A stretch of 64,000 nucleotides of DNA from Panicum virgatum. Lineage: Eukaryota; Streptophyta; Magnoliopsida; Poales; Poaceae. Below are positions 22,066 through 32,369 of this stretch, one piece after another (the first letter of the stretch is position 1; each line of letters begins with the position of its first letter). The position numbers and the translations under genes were made by a program. Under the pieces are notes generated by a model. The model was given only the letters and a program-made list of their open reading frames with translations, had not been told where the DNA came from and ran no database searches. Where the stretch lies: positions 56,946,951-57,010,950 of the forward strand of contig NC_053138.1 of assembly GCF_016808335.1 (NCBI RefSeq), in the 5' to 3' direction.

Positions 22066-25000
22066 AAGCTAAGGGGATGAGCTGCTCTTGGCAAAGTATC
22101 TTTATCATGATGACGAGACCATGATAACTATCATATCAAACTGAAGCATTCTAGACATCATCAGTTTTAGTTACGTTTATATATATGAAATTGGTCCAGA
22201 ATTTATATAGTTTTAAGATACCTTGAAGCAAAAGTTTTTTTTATGAATTTACTACAATTATAGAGAAACCATATCTTTTTTCAACCTTCAACTAAAACAA
22301 TTTCTGTATTTCTATTCATAAAACCACAACATGCATGCAACTATCTAAATAGGACAAAATCTTCCCTAAGCCACTTCCACCCCCAAATTTTGGGCATGTA
22401 CGATGTGGCACACCTTGCCAAGTCAGCTTAGTCACTGGCACGATACAACCCTAATTCCCAAATCCATAGGTGGTTGGAGGTGATCAACGACATCGAGGAG
22501 TTGGAAACTACACAAGAGTTTACAACATTATCTTCTTTAGTGGATAGCCTAGCACTCACCCCTCTCTCTTACTCTTTCCTACATAGCACTACCACCCTTA
22601 CTCTCATCTATCATGCTCATGGTTGAATGCCATGGCAAGGGAGGACCCTCTATTTATAAGCTGAGGAGGACCATTGTATTGAGACAAGTATCCCCTTTTC
22701 TTGAGAATTTCTAGATATTACAATATTTTATAATTTTATTTATAACATTTCTAGACTGCTCCATGAGAAATGTCTTCGTTTTTCATTGTGGAGAATACTC
22801 TAGAATATTTCCTTCCATTCTTTTCAATATGGTGTCCGGAGTGTCAGCTCAGATCATGAAGAAAACATGACATTACTCAAAGATCTAAAGTTATCCACTA
22901 CAAAGATAACGTACTTTGAGGAATTTAAGAACAACCAAGTAGGACTCCACAAAAACAGGTTATTATTCTGATGCATATGTCTAATTCCACCCCTAGAGAC
23001 TGACATGTGTGTATGGCGAGACACAGACCCACGAACGCTTCAAGTCCTAGGACATACTCAAGTTTATGACCTTGGTTATGAGGGCTGCTGCTGGACTTTT
23101 GAAAAACAAGTCGTTGGAGGCTCCTATGTCGAGTGCGATTAGATTGTGCTTTAGCAACAACGGACTGGAGTACTCGCGCTTCCTGATGGCACGAGTGAGA
23201 CACATCACAACAGCAGCGGCGGATCATGGTTTGAGAGTTGCCATGCTTCATGGCAACGTAGAAATTTTCTAGAATGAGATATATATTTAGCATGGTTGGA
23301 TAAGGATGAGAAAAATCTAAAGTTGGACCGGGCGGGTATCTTCGCTGGGAAGGAAAGGTACCTTCCGGGCTGCTTGTGGTCCGTTCCGGTGGGAGGACGG
23401 CGTCAGACCCACTCCGGCTATCACCGCAGGCTAATGGGCTATTCCCGCCTAATCATGCTTTTGTCCAGGGTTATGGGTACCCCTTTTCCCATTATGCTGA
23501 CAGCATCACATTTAGAGATATAACAAATAGTATCACAAAACAAAATTTAACTCGTGAAAAAAAAAGTCCAACTCAGTAGCACAAGTTAAAATAATTATTG
23601 GAAGCTTAGTTAATCAGACAAGAGCACCCATCCTCTAAAGGACATGAAGCATGTTGATGGTGACATACTGGAAAGAAAAAAAACATGGGGAAGTTAGCTG
23701 GTGACTAATGTAGCTATAGCAAAAATGTAAAGAAGACAAGGTTATAATTTGCTAACGTTCTATGATTCTCTTGATCTATTTCACCTTCATCTTCACAGTC
23801 TCAATGCTTCTCTTGATCTATTTCAACTTCTCACTATAAAAGGTGTTGGTCTTCACCACCCAGTCTCCTAACACTGGAGGTACTTCATAATCATAGCAAA
23901 CACAAGGGTATATAATAGCTGCCCCATGTAAACAGAAACTTCTAGTCATCCTCCAGATACTGGACCTCTTTTGAAAGAGCTCTTAACTGCACGAAGTACT
24001 CCTGACAGTGCAAACTATTTCAATTTTTGAAATATAATGACATCGACTAATGGCAGGTTAGTACCATAAAATCAGAGGCAAGTCAAAGATGCTAACTTCC
24101 GTGAGAGTAGGAGCTGGTGGGTTTCTAGGAAATGAAACCATTTGCCTAGCAGTGCCCTCAACCCCAAGATGGCATAGAAATGTAGTACCACTGATCCCCA
24201 TAGAGAGATAGATTAGTAAAAATGTAAAATCATGTATCTAGTTATCAGATGCAGTTCAAAGCAGAACAAATCTGATAATAAATTATATCATCAAAGGGCT
24301 TCATTTAAAATGAAACTACAATATGAGTCATATTCTCAACAAAATATGAAACTAAGTACATTCATATAAATGAAAATCTTTCCAGGCAAACTAGTATCAC
24401 TCTCAACAAAATAATCGTACAAGTACATTCATGTAAATGAAAATCTTTCAATGCAAATTAGTAATATGCAATATGTTGCAAGTTTGAAAGCAACAAAATT
24501 GAAAAAAGAAAGAAAGAAATGCTGCCAAAAGATATGTGAACTTCATTGCAGGCTAAACTATGTGAATGAATAGAGAAAATCAATTCTAGCCCAAAATTCC
24601 AATTCCTCTATTTGGTGTGCCATTAATAGAATGCACAATTCCTATTCAAAGCAAGGCATATTCAGATTAACCCTAATTCTACATCTATCCCCTCACAACT
24701 CTTTGATATTTACCTCAAAATCAGATCAGAAATAGAAAGAAACCCTAGTTCCTTTGTTCTTTGGTCCTGATTTCCCTGATCTCAAAGAGACACGCTAGCG
24801 AGCCACGAGCAATAGTCTGACACACCTTCCAATGAAACTTGTGTCTCCGCTCTCACATGCTTTGCGACGATACAAATCATAGTACGACGATACAAATTGT
24901 TGTATCCAAGAGTTTGATTTTTTTATTGTATATCATCCTGACATGATTTCTCCATGCCGCTAGGGACGGCCTTGAGCAAGTCCAATAAACTCATCTTATA

Positions 25001-25170
25001 AACAAGCCTCATTACCAATAAATGAAGGGATTTTGGCATTCTTGCCCCTATTTCCAAGTGAAATGGTGATTTTACCTTTTTTTTATCTGTACGATTTTGC
25101 ACTTACTTTTGGTGAACAAAGGCTCTGTTTACCCCTGATTTGATTAGTTAGTAACCCAAGAAAAAAAATA
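22066..25170. other. Long spacer, no gene established
   Basis: AT-rich with scattered short ORFs. On the minus strand CTTATAAATAGAGGG near 22651-22665 is a good TATA box with LTR-like sequence on its left (22400-22650), possibly an LTR fragment. A 62-bp direct repeat occurs at 24335-24396 and 24402-24463. I recognise no protein. Confidence 0.35.
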
Positions 25171-25214
25171 AAATGGGGTGGAAAAAAAATTCACAGCCAT
25201 GGAAAAAGACTACA

Positions 25215-25499
25215 CATCATCTTATCCAAAAGCAATCTCCTTCCCTTTCATCCCCAACGAAGTGGTGGCGTGGAAGTAGGCGGTGGAGAAGCGGCACCAG
25301 CAGCCGGCCGCGCACGGCGGGAGCAGGCTGGTCCAACAGCGGCACCCACAAGTGCGTGTGGCGCCCATGGAACCCATCATCTTATCTAAAAGCTCTCTCC
25401 TTCCCTTTCATCCCCAACGAAGTGGGGTGCAGAAGTAGGTGGCGGAGCAGCGGCGCCAACAGCCGGCCGCGCGTGGCGTGAGTAGGTTGGCCTAGCAGC
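25215..25499. repeat. 160-bp tandem duplication, second copy cut by a CACTA end
   Basis: CATCATCTTATC(C/T)AAAAGC starts at 25215 and again at 25375. Both copies share a following TTCCCTTTCATCCCCAACGA and a GC-rich CAGCCGGCCGCGC segment. Copy 2 ends after 125 bp, where the CACTA end at 25500 begins. Confidence 0.6.
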
Positions 25500-25955
25500 C
25501 ACTACTACAAAAACTTTAACCGAGGCAGGCAAAATGGCTTAACCGAGGCAGGCATGGCAACTGCCTCGGACGTAAGGTCTCGAGGCGGGCACCCAACCGC
25601 CTTGGTTAATTGTTTAACCGAGGCGGTTTTTTCTTGGTTATTGAGTATTAACTGGGGTAGTTTGTTTAACTACCTTAGTTATTGACTATTAACCGAGGGG
25701 ATCAGTTGTAATTTGCCCGCCTCAGTTAAAGTTTTGTAGAATTAAAAAAAATATTTCATTTTGAATTTATTACTTTATCGTGTGCAAAAAAAGCACACTG
25801 CAAATTTATTACTTTACCGTGTGCAAAAAAAAAGCACATGACAAAGCATGACTTTACTGTGTGTGCACATGACAAAAAGATAGTTTGTCGTGTGCAGGAT
25901 AGAAAGCACACAGCAAATTGCCGGGTACACGGCACAGAGCCTGATTCCGGTAGTG
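25500..25955. mobile_element. CACTA remnant with unlike ends
   Basis: The left end is CACTACTACAAAAACTTTAAC, followed by GAGGC subterminal motifs (AACCGAGGC). A degraded inverted partner, AGTTAAAGTTTTGTAG, sits at about 25724-25739. The right end, GATTCCGGTAGTG at 25943-25955, belongs to another CACTA family with GTGTGC/GCACAC subterminal motifs from about 25780 on. The flanks AGC and TTT do not match. It looks like two small CACTA pieces joined, 456 bp in all, without coding sequence. Confidence 0.6.
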
Positions 25956-26249
25956 TTTGAAGTCTTTAAAATGACCCATAACTGATGTCAAGTTTCTGCT
26001 GCAATATCGATAAACTGATAATCGATCTGTGTGGCTTGGGTTCATCAGGCTCTGGTCCGTTTCTCCGTGTTTGGATGGCGACTGATGAACTGCCAACCAT
26101 GCCGGCCTGGAGCTACAAATCTAATGCGTGCGTTGTGGCCATGACCATGATCCGTTTGGTGGGTGGTTAAAATAAATAATGGCGAGTGCTCTACTAGTGT
26201 AGATGCTTCGTCTTTTTCACTTCTTTATTATTTGATATATATATAACAC
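25956..26249. other. Spacer, no gene seen
   Basis: Short ORFs only, ending at the target duplication of the LINE. Confidence 0.4.
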
Positions 26250-27199
26250 ACTTGTTCATTATTTCTTTTGAGGAAACAGGAGGGGTTAAAACCCCTACTG
26301 GTTATATATTTAATAATAAAAAAGAGGGAGTTCTTACAACCAAAGCTCAGGAAACAAAAAAAAGAGACAACAAATTGAGCGAGATTACAAAAGGCTGTCT
26401 ATCCATTCTTGCATCATGTCAAAGTGAGCATTTTTTGCCCTAGGCAGAGCCAGAGCAAACTCCTTTTTGAAAATGGCTTGACAAGCAGTCAAGTTGGGCT
26501 GCACATTCCTAAAAATGAAGTCATTTCGAGTCATCCAAATGCTCCAACACCCAAGAATTATTACCACCATGAAGAAAGGCTGATTGATTTGGGTTCTGAA
26601 TGACATAAACACTTCTGTACAGTCAGCAAAAACCGGAACTATGAGTCCAAAGGAATTCCAGAATTGAGTAGCCATGGGACAAAGTAGAAAGAGATGAATC
26701 ATAGTTTCATCCGAATGTTGCGTGCAGAGAACACATTCAAAACTTTGAAGTGCCATTCCTTTATGCCTAAGCAGATCCCGAGTACTGAGTCTGTCCTTTA
26801 AGAGTAGCCAAACAAAGACTTTGTGTTTGTGCTGACAGCAGTTCTTCCAAAGCCATTAGAAAGTGGGTGGTGCAAATGCATGTCCAGAGAGTTGTTTATA
26901 TGCCTTGGCACAGGAAAAAATAGGCGACCCCCAAATATAGGTCTAAATGTCTTGCTCAGTATTCAAATTTAGACCATCCAATCTGTCACAAAGGAGCAGG
27001 AGCTGAGCATATGCTTCTGCAGAAAGTGGTAGATGGAATAACTGTTCTATGGAAGGCATTGCTGAAATTCTGTGGAGAGAAATATTTTTGAGCTTAGCAT
27101 AGGAGAGAAGATGGGGATAAATTTGAGCAAAGACTTGTCCATCCCATAGGTCCCACCAAAGTAAGCAAGTTTTACCATCCGAAATTTGTACAGATGCAA

Positions 27200-28673
27200 C
27201 ACTACTAGAAACGACGCCTTAGGCACCGGTTGAAGAGATGCTTAGGCACCGGTTTTACAACCGGTACCCCCAAACCGAGACCATTGGCCTCAGTCTAGGA
27301 CACCGGGTTTTTCACCCGGTGCCTTAGACATCCATTGGTACCGGTTGGAAAGACCAACCGGTACCAAAGCACTTTTGGCAAACAAAAAAAATAAAAGCAG
27401 GCATCCTGCTGCCACGCTCGGGGCCCGGAGCTCCGCCGCCGAGATCCGCCCTCCTCCCTTGGCCGTCGCCGCTCCTGCTGCCGCGCTCGGGCCCGCTCAA
27501 GCAACCGGGAGGAGGGGAGAGAGAGGAGACAACGCGGCGTGCGCGTACGTTGAGGTTGTCGGGGAAGAAGGCTGGGGTGAGGACGCGGCGGTGGAGCGCC
27601 CACTTGTCACCGTGGAGGCTGACGAGGCTGTCGCCCTCGAGCTGCCGGACCACGGGGTGCGCCTCATAGCGGTCGAACGCGTCCGCGCGCATCAGGAGGA
27701 TCTCGCGCACCAGCTCCGGTTCCGCCACCGTCAGCCGCGGCGTCGGCCCGAACCAGATCAGGAACATAGGCCTTGCACCGCCGCCATTAATCGATCGATC
27801 ACCACTCCGGAGCTGGACAAGCAAGCGAATCGTTCGTTACCGTAGATCTTCCTCTAGTAGTGGTAGAAGGCGAGCACCCGGGGGAGCGTGTCGTGTGAGT
27901 CCGGCGGCGACATGGGCTTGGCGGCGACCTCCGCCATGAGCGCGACCATCTCCGTGACGCAGCCGAGGAGGAGCCGGTACGGCAGGCCCCGCACACCCTG
28001 CCGCGCGAAGTGCGCCTCTAGCCACCGCGGGCGCCACCAGAGCTCGTCTGCCACCCTCGCCGCCACGTGCAGGAGGAGGAGGAGCAGGCACGCTCCCGCC
28101 GCTCCGCCGTCGGGGGTAGGCCGCTCTTCGGCCCTGCCCCTCCGCCGCCGGCCCGTGCGCGGCGACGAACTCTAGGAGGCGACGCGGGTGCTCGCCGGTG
28201 CAGGGAGGAGGGGAGGGGCCGGAGCAGGGGAGGGGCCGGAGCAAGGAGGGGCGGCGTGCGTGGGAGAGAGAGTGAGGAAGGAGAGAGAGTGACCGGGGAG
28301 AGAGATGAGAGCTCATCAGGTGCCGACAGTGAGAGACTTTAAAATTTCGCGAGTTGGGAGCACAAGTACCTAACGCATGCATTGGCACCGGGTCATGATT
28401 TTACCCGGTGCTAATGTCTGCTCTAAAGGCACCGGGTCGTGCCATTACCCGGTGTCATTCATGCATAGTCTAATTGGAACCGGCTCATGGTATTAACCGG
28501 TACCTTTGATATTCAATTGGTACCGGTTTCTGACGCGGCACAACTTTCCGGCACTTGGCGCAGGCCAAAAGTACCGGCTATTGCTACAACCGGTACCAAT
28601 GTCTAGTATCAGTACCGGTTGCAATATGAGCTGGTACTTTTGGCCTGGACCTTTGGCTTGTTTTCCAGTAGTG
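27200..28673. mobile_element. Pack-CACTA element carrying a P450 gene fragment
   Basis: Ends are CACTACTAGAAAC on the left and TTTTCCAGTAGTG on the right, inverted copies of each other. The 3-bp flank CAA is present on both sides (27197-27199 and 28674-28676). Subterminal motifs ACCGGTACC, GGCACCGG and ACCCGGTGC repeat in both orientations in the outer 200-300 bp. The element is 1,474 bp and has no transposase. It would need one from an autonomous CACTA. The core holds part of a cytochrome P450 gene with an intron. It sits inside the LINE at 26264-28766 and so is younger than that LINE. Confidence 0.88.
27549..28120 (-). pseudogene. Captured cytochrome P450 fragment (CYP734A-like), N-terminal part
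   Basis: The minus strand carries a Leu-rich membrane anchor (ACLLLLLLHVAARVADELWW). It continues as RLEAHFARQG-type sequence (here WLEAHFARQGVRGLPYRLL) up to HDTLPRVLAFYHY, where a stop replaces the expected Trp. A splice donor GGTAACG at about 27838 ends exon 1. After an acceptor near 27772, exon 2 reads MFLIWFGPTPRLTVAEPEL...FDRYEAHPVVRQLEG...GDKWALHRRVLTPAF and ends at GTACGC (27549). This fits the start of plant CYP734A enzymes, which inactivate brassinosteroids by C-26 hydroxylation on the ER membrane; other CYP72-clan members remain possible. The I-helix, ExxR and heme-binding Cys parts are missing, so it is not an enzyme. A retained intron shows capture from genomic DNA. Confidence 0.8.
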
Positions 28674-28780
28674 CAAGTCCTTTATATTTGTCCAACAATT
28701 TCAAGTTGTCTCGCCACCAGAAAGATCCTTTTTTAGTAGCATTAGGCAGTTTGCCATGGTGATAATACTTGTTCATTATT

Positions 28781-29166
28781 CATCACGTGGTTAAAAAAAC
28801 ATAGGCTTCTCTTCCAAGAATCTGGCGTGCAGTACCAGCTATACCTACCTCAACATCCATCCACACTCTGGACATTTCACAGAAACTGCAGCTAGCAGGA
28901 GCTCACTTTATGCCCACTGAGAGTTAGTTAAACATTAGGGGTATGAACAATTGACAGAATTATCCGCAAAAAAAAGACAGAATTAGCATGTGCTTGTGCC
29001 TGCATATGCTGGCTACTGAGTGCTGACCCGGCCCCCAGCAAAGATATACAGGGTATATATAAAAAATACATGTTTCCTCAATGGCCGGCCCCTTTCTTTG
29101 CTTGCTGGCTAATGATCTCTATGGAGAAGCCTTTGCTGCCTAATCTCGCTTCGTAGCTTGGGAACG
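28781..29166. other. Spacer, no gene seen
   Basis: Unique-looking AT-rich sequence with no ORF of interest. Confidence 0.4.
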
Positions 29167-29168
29167 TA

Positions 29169-29408
29169 TCAGGTGCAAACCAAGCTCTCAATGCAAACTA
29201 TGGAAACTTCAATCTGAGTCATTGGATCAGCATCCAAGGGGTATGGGGGATTGGGTAATTTTACAATCCGGACCCGCTCTTGGATTGGGTAATCACACTT
29301 TTTGCAAATCCCCCCTTCCACCTCTTTGCGCGCCTCCCCTTGGATGTTGATCTGATGGCTCAGATTAAAATTTTCATAGTTTGCACGAAAATATTGGTTT
29401 GCACCTGA
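29169..29408. mobile_element. MITE with long inverted repeats, probable TA target
   Basis: TCAGGTGCAAACCAA at the left is matched by TTGGTTTGCACCTGA at the right. Similarity of the arms goes on for about 90 bp: GCAAACTATGGAAA against TTTTCATAGTTTGC, and GATCAGCATCCAAGGGG against CCCCTTGGATGTTGATC. TA lies on both sides (29167-29168 and 29409-29410), which suggests a Tc1/mariner-type MITE, though a MULE-type MITE is also possible. An antisense ORF of 87 codons here is only read-through of the arms. Confidence 0.65.
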
Positions 29409-29731
29409 TATGTTTTCTTGTAGCTTTAGCAAAAGGGGGTTGACGGAAGTATGTCATCATTGTGCATATATAGCTTTTGAAGGTTTCAGTGGATGCAATC
29501 ATGAGTTTGTATAGTTAACTGTATATATCTTCCCTTGCACATGTACGTGTACGTATTATTTCTTCGCTCATAAAGTTTGTAGCCTAACCATGGCCATTAG
29601 CTGATGACCCAGTTACCGCGTATTAGGTAAGGAGATTAGTTTAAATTCCTCAAGCTAAGGAATCTCAACATGCTCAAATTCACGTGGAAAAACGGAGCCA
29701 GGAGTGGTGTTTCCTGAAATGCGCAATCTTT

Positions 29732-29745
29732 ATATATATATATGA
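29732..29745 (+). promoter_or_regulatory. TATA-like run before a secreted-peptide ORF
   Basis: TATATATATATATG lies about 105-118 bp before the ATG at 29850. The spacing suits a TATA box and short leader. Confidence 0.35.
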
Positions 29746-29849
29746 TCATAGGCTGTAGAACATGTTGCCACCAGCAAGCTTAAGCTAAGGCAAACAAGCA
29801 AGTCATAGGCTCATAGTCACAGACTCGCGTGCGGACACTTAATAAGAAG

Positions 29850-29921
29850 ATGAAGAATATTCTGCTTCCACTGCTCATCGCCGTACTCGTCTCATCGCCG
29901 CCGGCAGCCACTGCAGCATAG
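29850..29921 (+). pseudogene. Signal-peptide gene start, ended by an early stop
   Basis: ATG after AAGAAG opens MKNILLPLLIAVLVSSPPAA, a clear secretory signal peptide of 23 residues. It then hits TAG at 29919. Beyond the stop the same frame gives RRCHHHHHQQDLVEG and closes at 30007. It looks like the first exon of a gene for a small secreted protein, truncated by a stop codon and by the hairpin and transposon that follow. The mature protein cannot be identified. Confidence 0.4.
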
Positions 29922-29952
29922 CGCCGCTGCCACCACCACCATCACCAGCAGG

Positions 29953-30006
29953 ACCTTGTGGAGGGCCTAAGCTCAGCACTTCAGCTTATTAGGCCCTCCA
30001 CAAGGT
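29953..30006. repeat. Perfect 18-bp hairpin
   Basis: ACCTTGTGGAGGGCCTAA (29953-29970) and its exact reverse complement (29989-30006) are separated by 18 bases, in which GCT/AGC can add pairs. It ends two bases before an inverted-repeat transposon. It is too short for a plant miRNA precursor of usual shape, though that is not excluded. Confidence 0.6.
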
Positions 30007-30008
30007 GA

Positions 30009-30676
30009 GCCTTGAGTAATGCTAGAAAAGGAAAGAGAGAATTGGGGGCATCACTCCACAAAGGCGATGCTTGTTTCGAGTGATGCAAGAAAGGGTGGAA
30101 CCGGGCAAGAACTTACGTGCCAATTTCTAAAAATTGTTTCTTTATCCTTGTCTGCTCTCCTCTCTAACTGCCGCTAACAGCTTGCCTCGGGCATGGGAAG
30201 AGAAAAACTAGAAGTAATGCTATTTTATTTTATGTGGGTCCCAAGTATATTAGATATAGCTTCAATACCCTTTTATCTGTACACTGTAGTATTTAGAAGG
30301 TCGATGTCTATTCATGCACTTCGAGACTCTCTTTTTCAAGCATCACTACAACATTTTGGAGGGCACGAGAGAGTGAGTAAACGGGCATCATCTTTCAGAG
30401 CTGCAGCCGTACAAAAGAATAGGCACCCAAGCTATCTAAACTTGTTGGGACCCACATCAAATAAAATAGTCTTTTGCTATTTCTCTTCTGAGCGCTGGGG
30501 TGAGCTGGGAGTGGAAGTTGGCGATAAGGGTCAGCAAAATGGTTTTTAATGAAACTGGCACCGGCATATGTTCTTGCCCTGCTTTGAATTTTCTTGGCAT
30601 TATTTGAAATAGGCATCACCTTCTACAACGTGGTGCTTCAATCCTCTCTCTCTCCTTTCTAAGCATCACTCAAGGC
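30009..30676. mobile_element. Non-autonomous TIR element, 668 bp
   Basis: GCCTTGAGTAATGCTAGAAA at the left pairs with a right end reading CTTTCTAAGCATCACTCAAGGC. Further inside, ATTTTATGTGGGTCCCAAG (near 30229) is matched by an inverted TTGGGACCCACATCAAAT (near 30444). The whole element could fold back. No target duplication was found and no protein is encoded. Confidence 0.55.
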
Positions 30677-30859
30677 ATATATTGTGGTGGCTCTTATGAT
30701 TCTTTCTCAAGGAACAAACCAAATCAAATATCATGGAAGGCAAGGAAACATCGTGCTCTTGGAAAGGCTTCCTGTGGCAATCAGGGCACCTCCAATTAGC
30801 CCCTTGATTGATAGGATATCTTATTTTATTTGGTATAGAATACTACTACAGAACAGGCC

Positions 30860-31275
30860 TTTAGTCCAAGTCATTTGTCCCGGCTGCCATTGGACCCGAG
30901 ACCAAAGAGTGCTTTAGTCCCGGGTCCAACGGCTAGCCAGGGGACAGGGGCCTTTTGTCCCGGTTGGAGCCACCAACCGGAACCAAATTCCCTCCATTTG
31001 TCCCGGTTGGTGGCTCCATCCGGGACCATTGGTCCCCGGGGCATTTGATCCCGGTTGTTGGTCCCCGGGGCCTTTGGTCCCGGTTGGAGCCACCAACCGG
31101 GACCAAAGGCCCCGGGGACCAATGGTCCCGGATGGAGCCACCAACGCCACCAACCGGGACCAAAGGCCCCGGGGACCAATGGTCCCGGATGGAGCCACCA
31201 ACCGGGACAAATGGAGGGGATTTGGTCCGGGTTGGTGGCTCCAACCGGGACAAAAGAGCCCCGGTATATCCCCTT
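30860..31275. repeat. Subterminal repeat array of the CACTA left end
   Basis: Many direct and inverted copies of TTGGTCCCGG / CCGGGACCAAA spaced by 15-35 bp, with larger copies of GGAGCCACCAACCGGGAC. Such arrays bind the element's DNA-binding protein in En/Spm. CCCGGTATATCCCC at 31260-31273 may be the promoter of the first gene. ORFs of 98-174 codons in all frames here are artefacts of the repeat. Confidence 0.8.
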
Positions 31276-31842
31276 TCTTCCTCCTCCCCCACCCGAGCCA
31301 TTCAGCTCAGTGTTCTTGCTGTTCTTGGCTCGGGTGGGGGGAGTTCTTGCCCATTTCGTCCACAATTTGTGAAGACTCTTTGATTCCCTGTTCATTCAAC
31401 ATCTATAAAGGTTAGGAGCTTGTTCCTCTCATCATTCATTTCTTGTTTAGCTCAGTTTCTATTGTTTAGAAATAGAGAAATAATGGGAGGTTTCATTGTG
31501 AAAGTTTCTTCATTTTTATACCATTTGAACTCAAATGTGTGTGGTACTTTTAGATGTGCATATATAGATAGATTTACTTGTTTTAGTTTATCTAGATGAG
31601 TATAGAGAGTCGATGTGTGATTTTCTTGTATAGAGAGTTGATGTGTGTGATTTTCCATGTATAGAGAGTTCATATTATTATTATAAATTAAAACTATATT
31701 TTTGTTTACAATTACAATGTGAGTATGTATATATTACAATGTGACTTTTTATCATTTTATTAATTTTTTATTATATTATGAATAATTAGTTGTATTTTGT
31801 ATGTGCCTTCATTATATTGTTGTAAAGATAAGTGTAGAGAGA

Positions 31843-32201
31843 ATGAGTTTGCCGCCTGTGAGTGCATTGGAGCGTCGTGCGTCCGCTTGGGGGGCGGTAC
31901 GCAATCAAATGGAGCCCACCGGACATTCCCTTGAGTTCCGACCTGAGGAGCGTGTTGGACTTCTGAGATGTCATATTCGTCGTTGGGTTAAGAGAGCATT
32001 CAATGCTTTGAACTTGGTCGAGAAAATCGCAAATTTTAGCATGAATTTAATGTCGAACTACATGGTACGGATGATGATCGCGAGTTGATGGTTCAATATA
32101 ATGCAAGGTGTGAAGCATCAGGGCTAGCAGAATTTGACCGTAATGTGGAAAGACTTCGCGAGGCAGTTTACGAGGCCTCGGTCAATAGGTCTCGTGAGTA
32201 G
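31843..32201 (+). pseudogene. First ORF of the CACTA element
   Basis: ATG at 31843 opens MSLPPVSALERR...RPEERVGLLRCHIRRWVKRAF. A frame change around 32015-32045 is needed to go on into ELMVQYNARCEASGLAEFDRNVE...VNRSRE and a stop at 32201. It is a short charged protein of about 118 residues if joined. No known domain is recognised. It sits between the left-end promoter and the transposase start and may be an upstream exon or a small accessory protein. Confidence 0.5.
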
Positions 32202-32369
32202 TTTGTATTAGCATGCATGTATTGTATTTGTTATTATTTTAGCTTGGACCATTTAAATTATTATGTTTGTGTGATGGATTATGTAGACCTTTTAATTAAT
32301 CGTGGTGTATGAGTAATATTATTACTTTGGACTATTTATTTTTCTATTCATGTTATTCAAATAATGCAG

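Larger units (their letters stand above)
26264..28766 (-). mobile_element. 5'-truncated L1-type LINE, interrupted by a Pack-CACTA
   Basis: An exact 14-bp repeat, ACTTGTTCATTATT, flanks the block at 26250-26263 and 28767-28780. On the minus strand 26385-26756 encodes the zinc-binding end of a LINE reverse transcriptase protein (CVLCTQHSDET...HLFLLC). This is the zf-RVT pattern, C-x2-C then H and C. The coding sequence continues with stops up to 27199 (KTCLLWWDLWDG) and resumes past the inserted element at 28677 (KGSFWWRDNLKLLDK). Without the inserted DNA the LINE is about 1.03 kb, only the 3' end of a full element, as expected from incomplete reverse transcription. The polyA end on the left is short. 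It cannot transpose by itself. Confidence 0.85.

Noticed and set aside
29169..29432. 87-codon minus ORF
   Set aside because: It spans a MITE from end to end and reflects its inverted arms only.
29953..30006. miRNA precursor
   Set aside because: The 18-bp perfect stem with 18-base loop is shorter than plant precursors and has no mismatches; kept only as a hairpin.
30871..31415. ORFs of 98-174 codons with repeated WWLHPGPLVPG-like phrases
   Set aside because: They are translations of the CACTA subterminal repeats in several frames on both strands.
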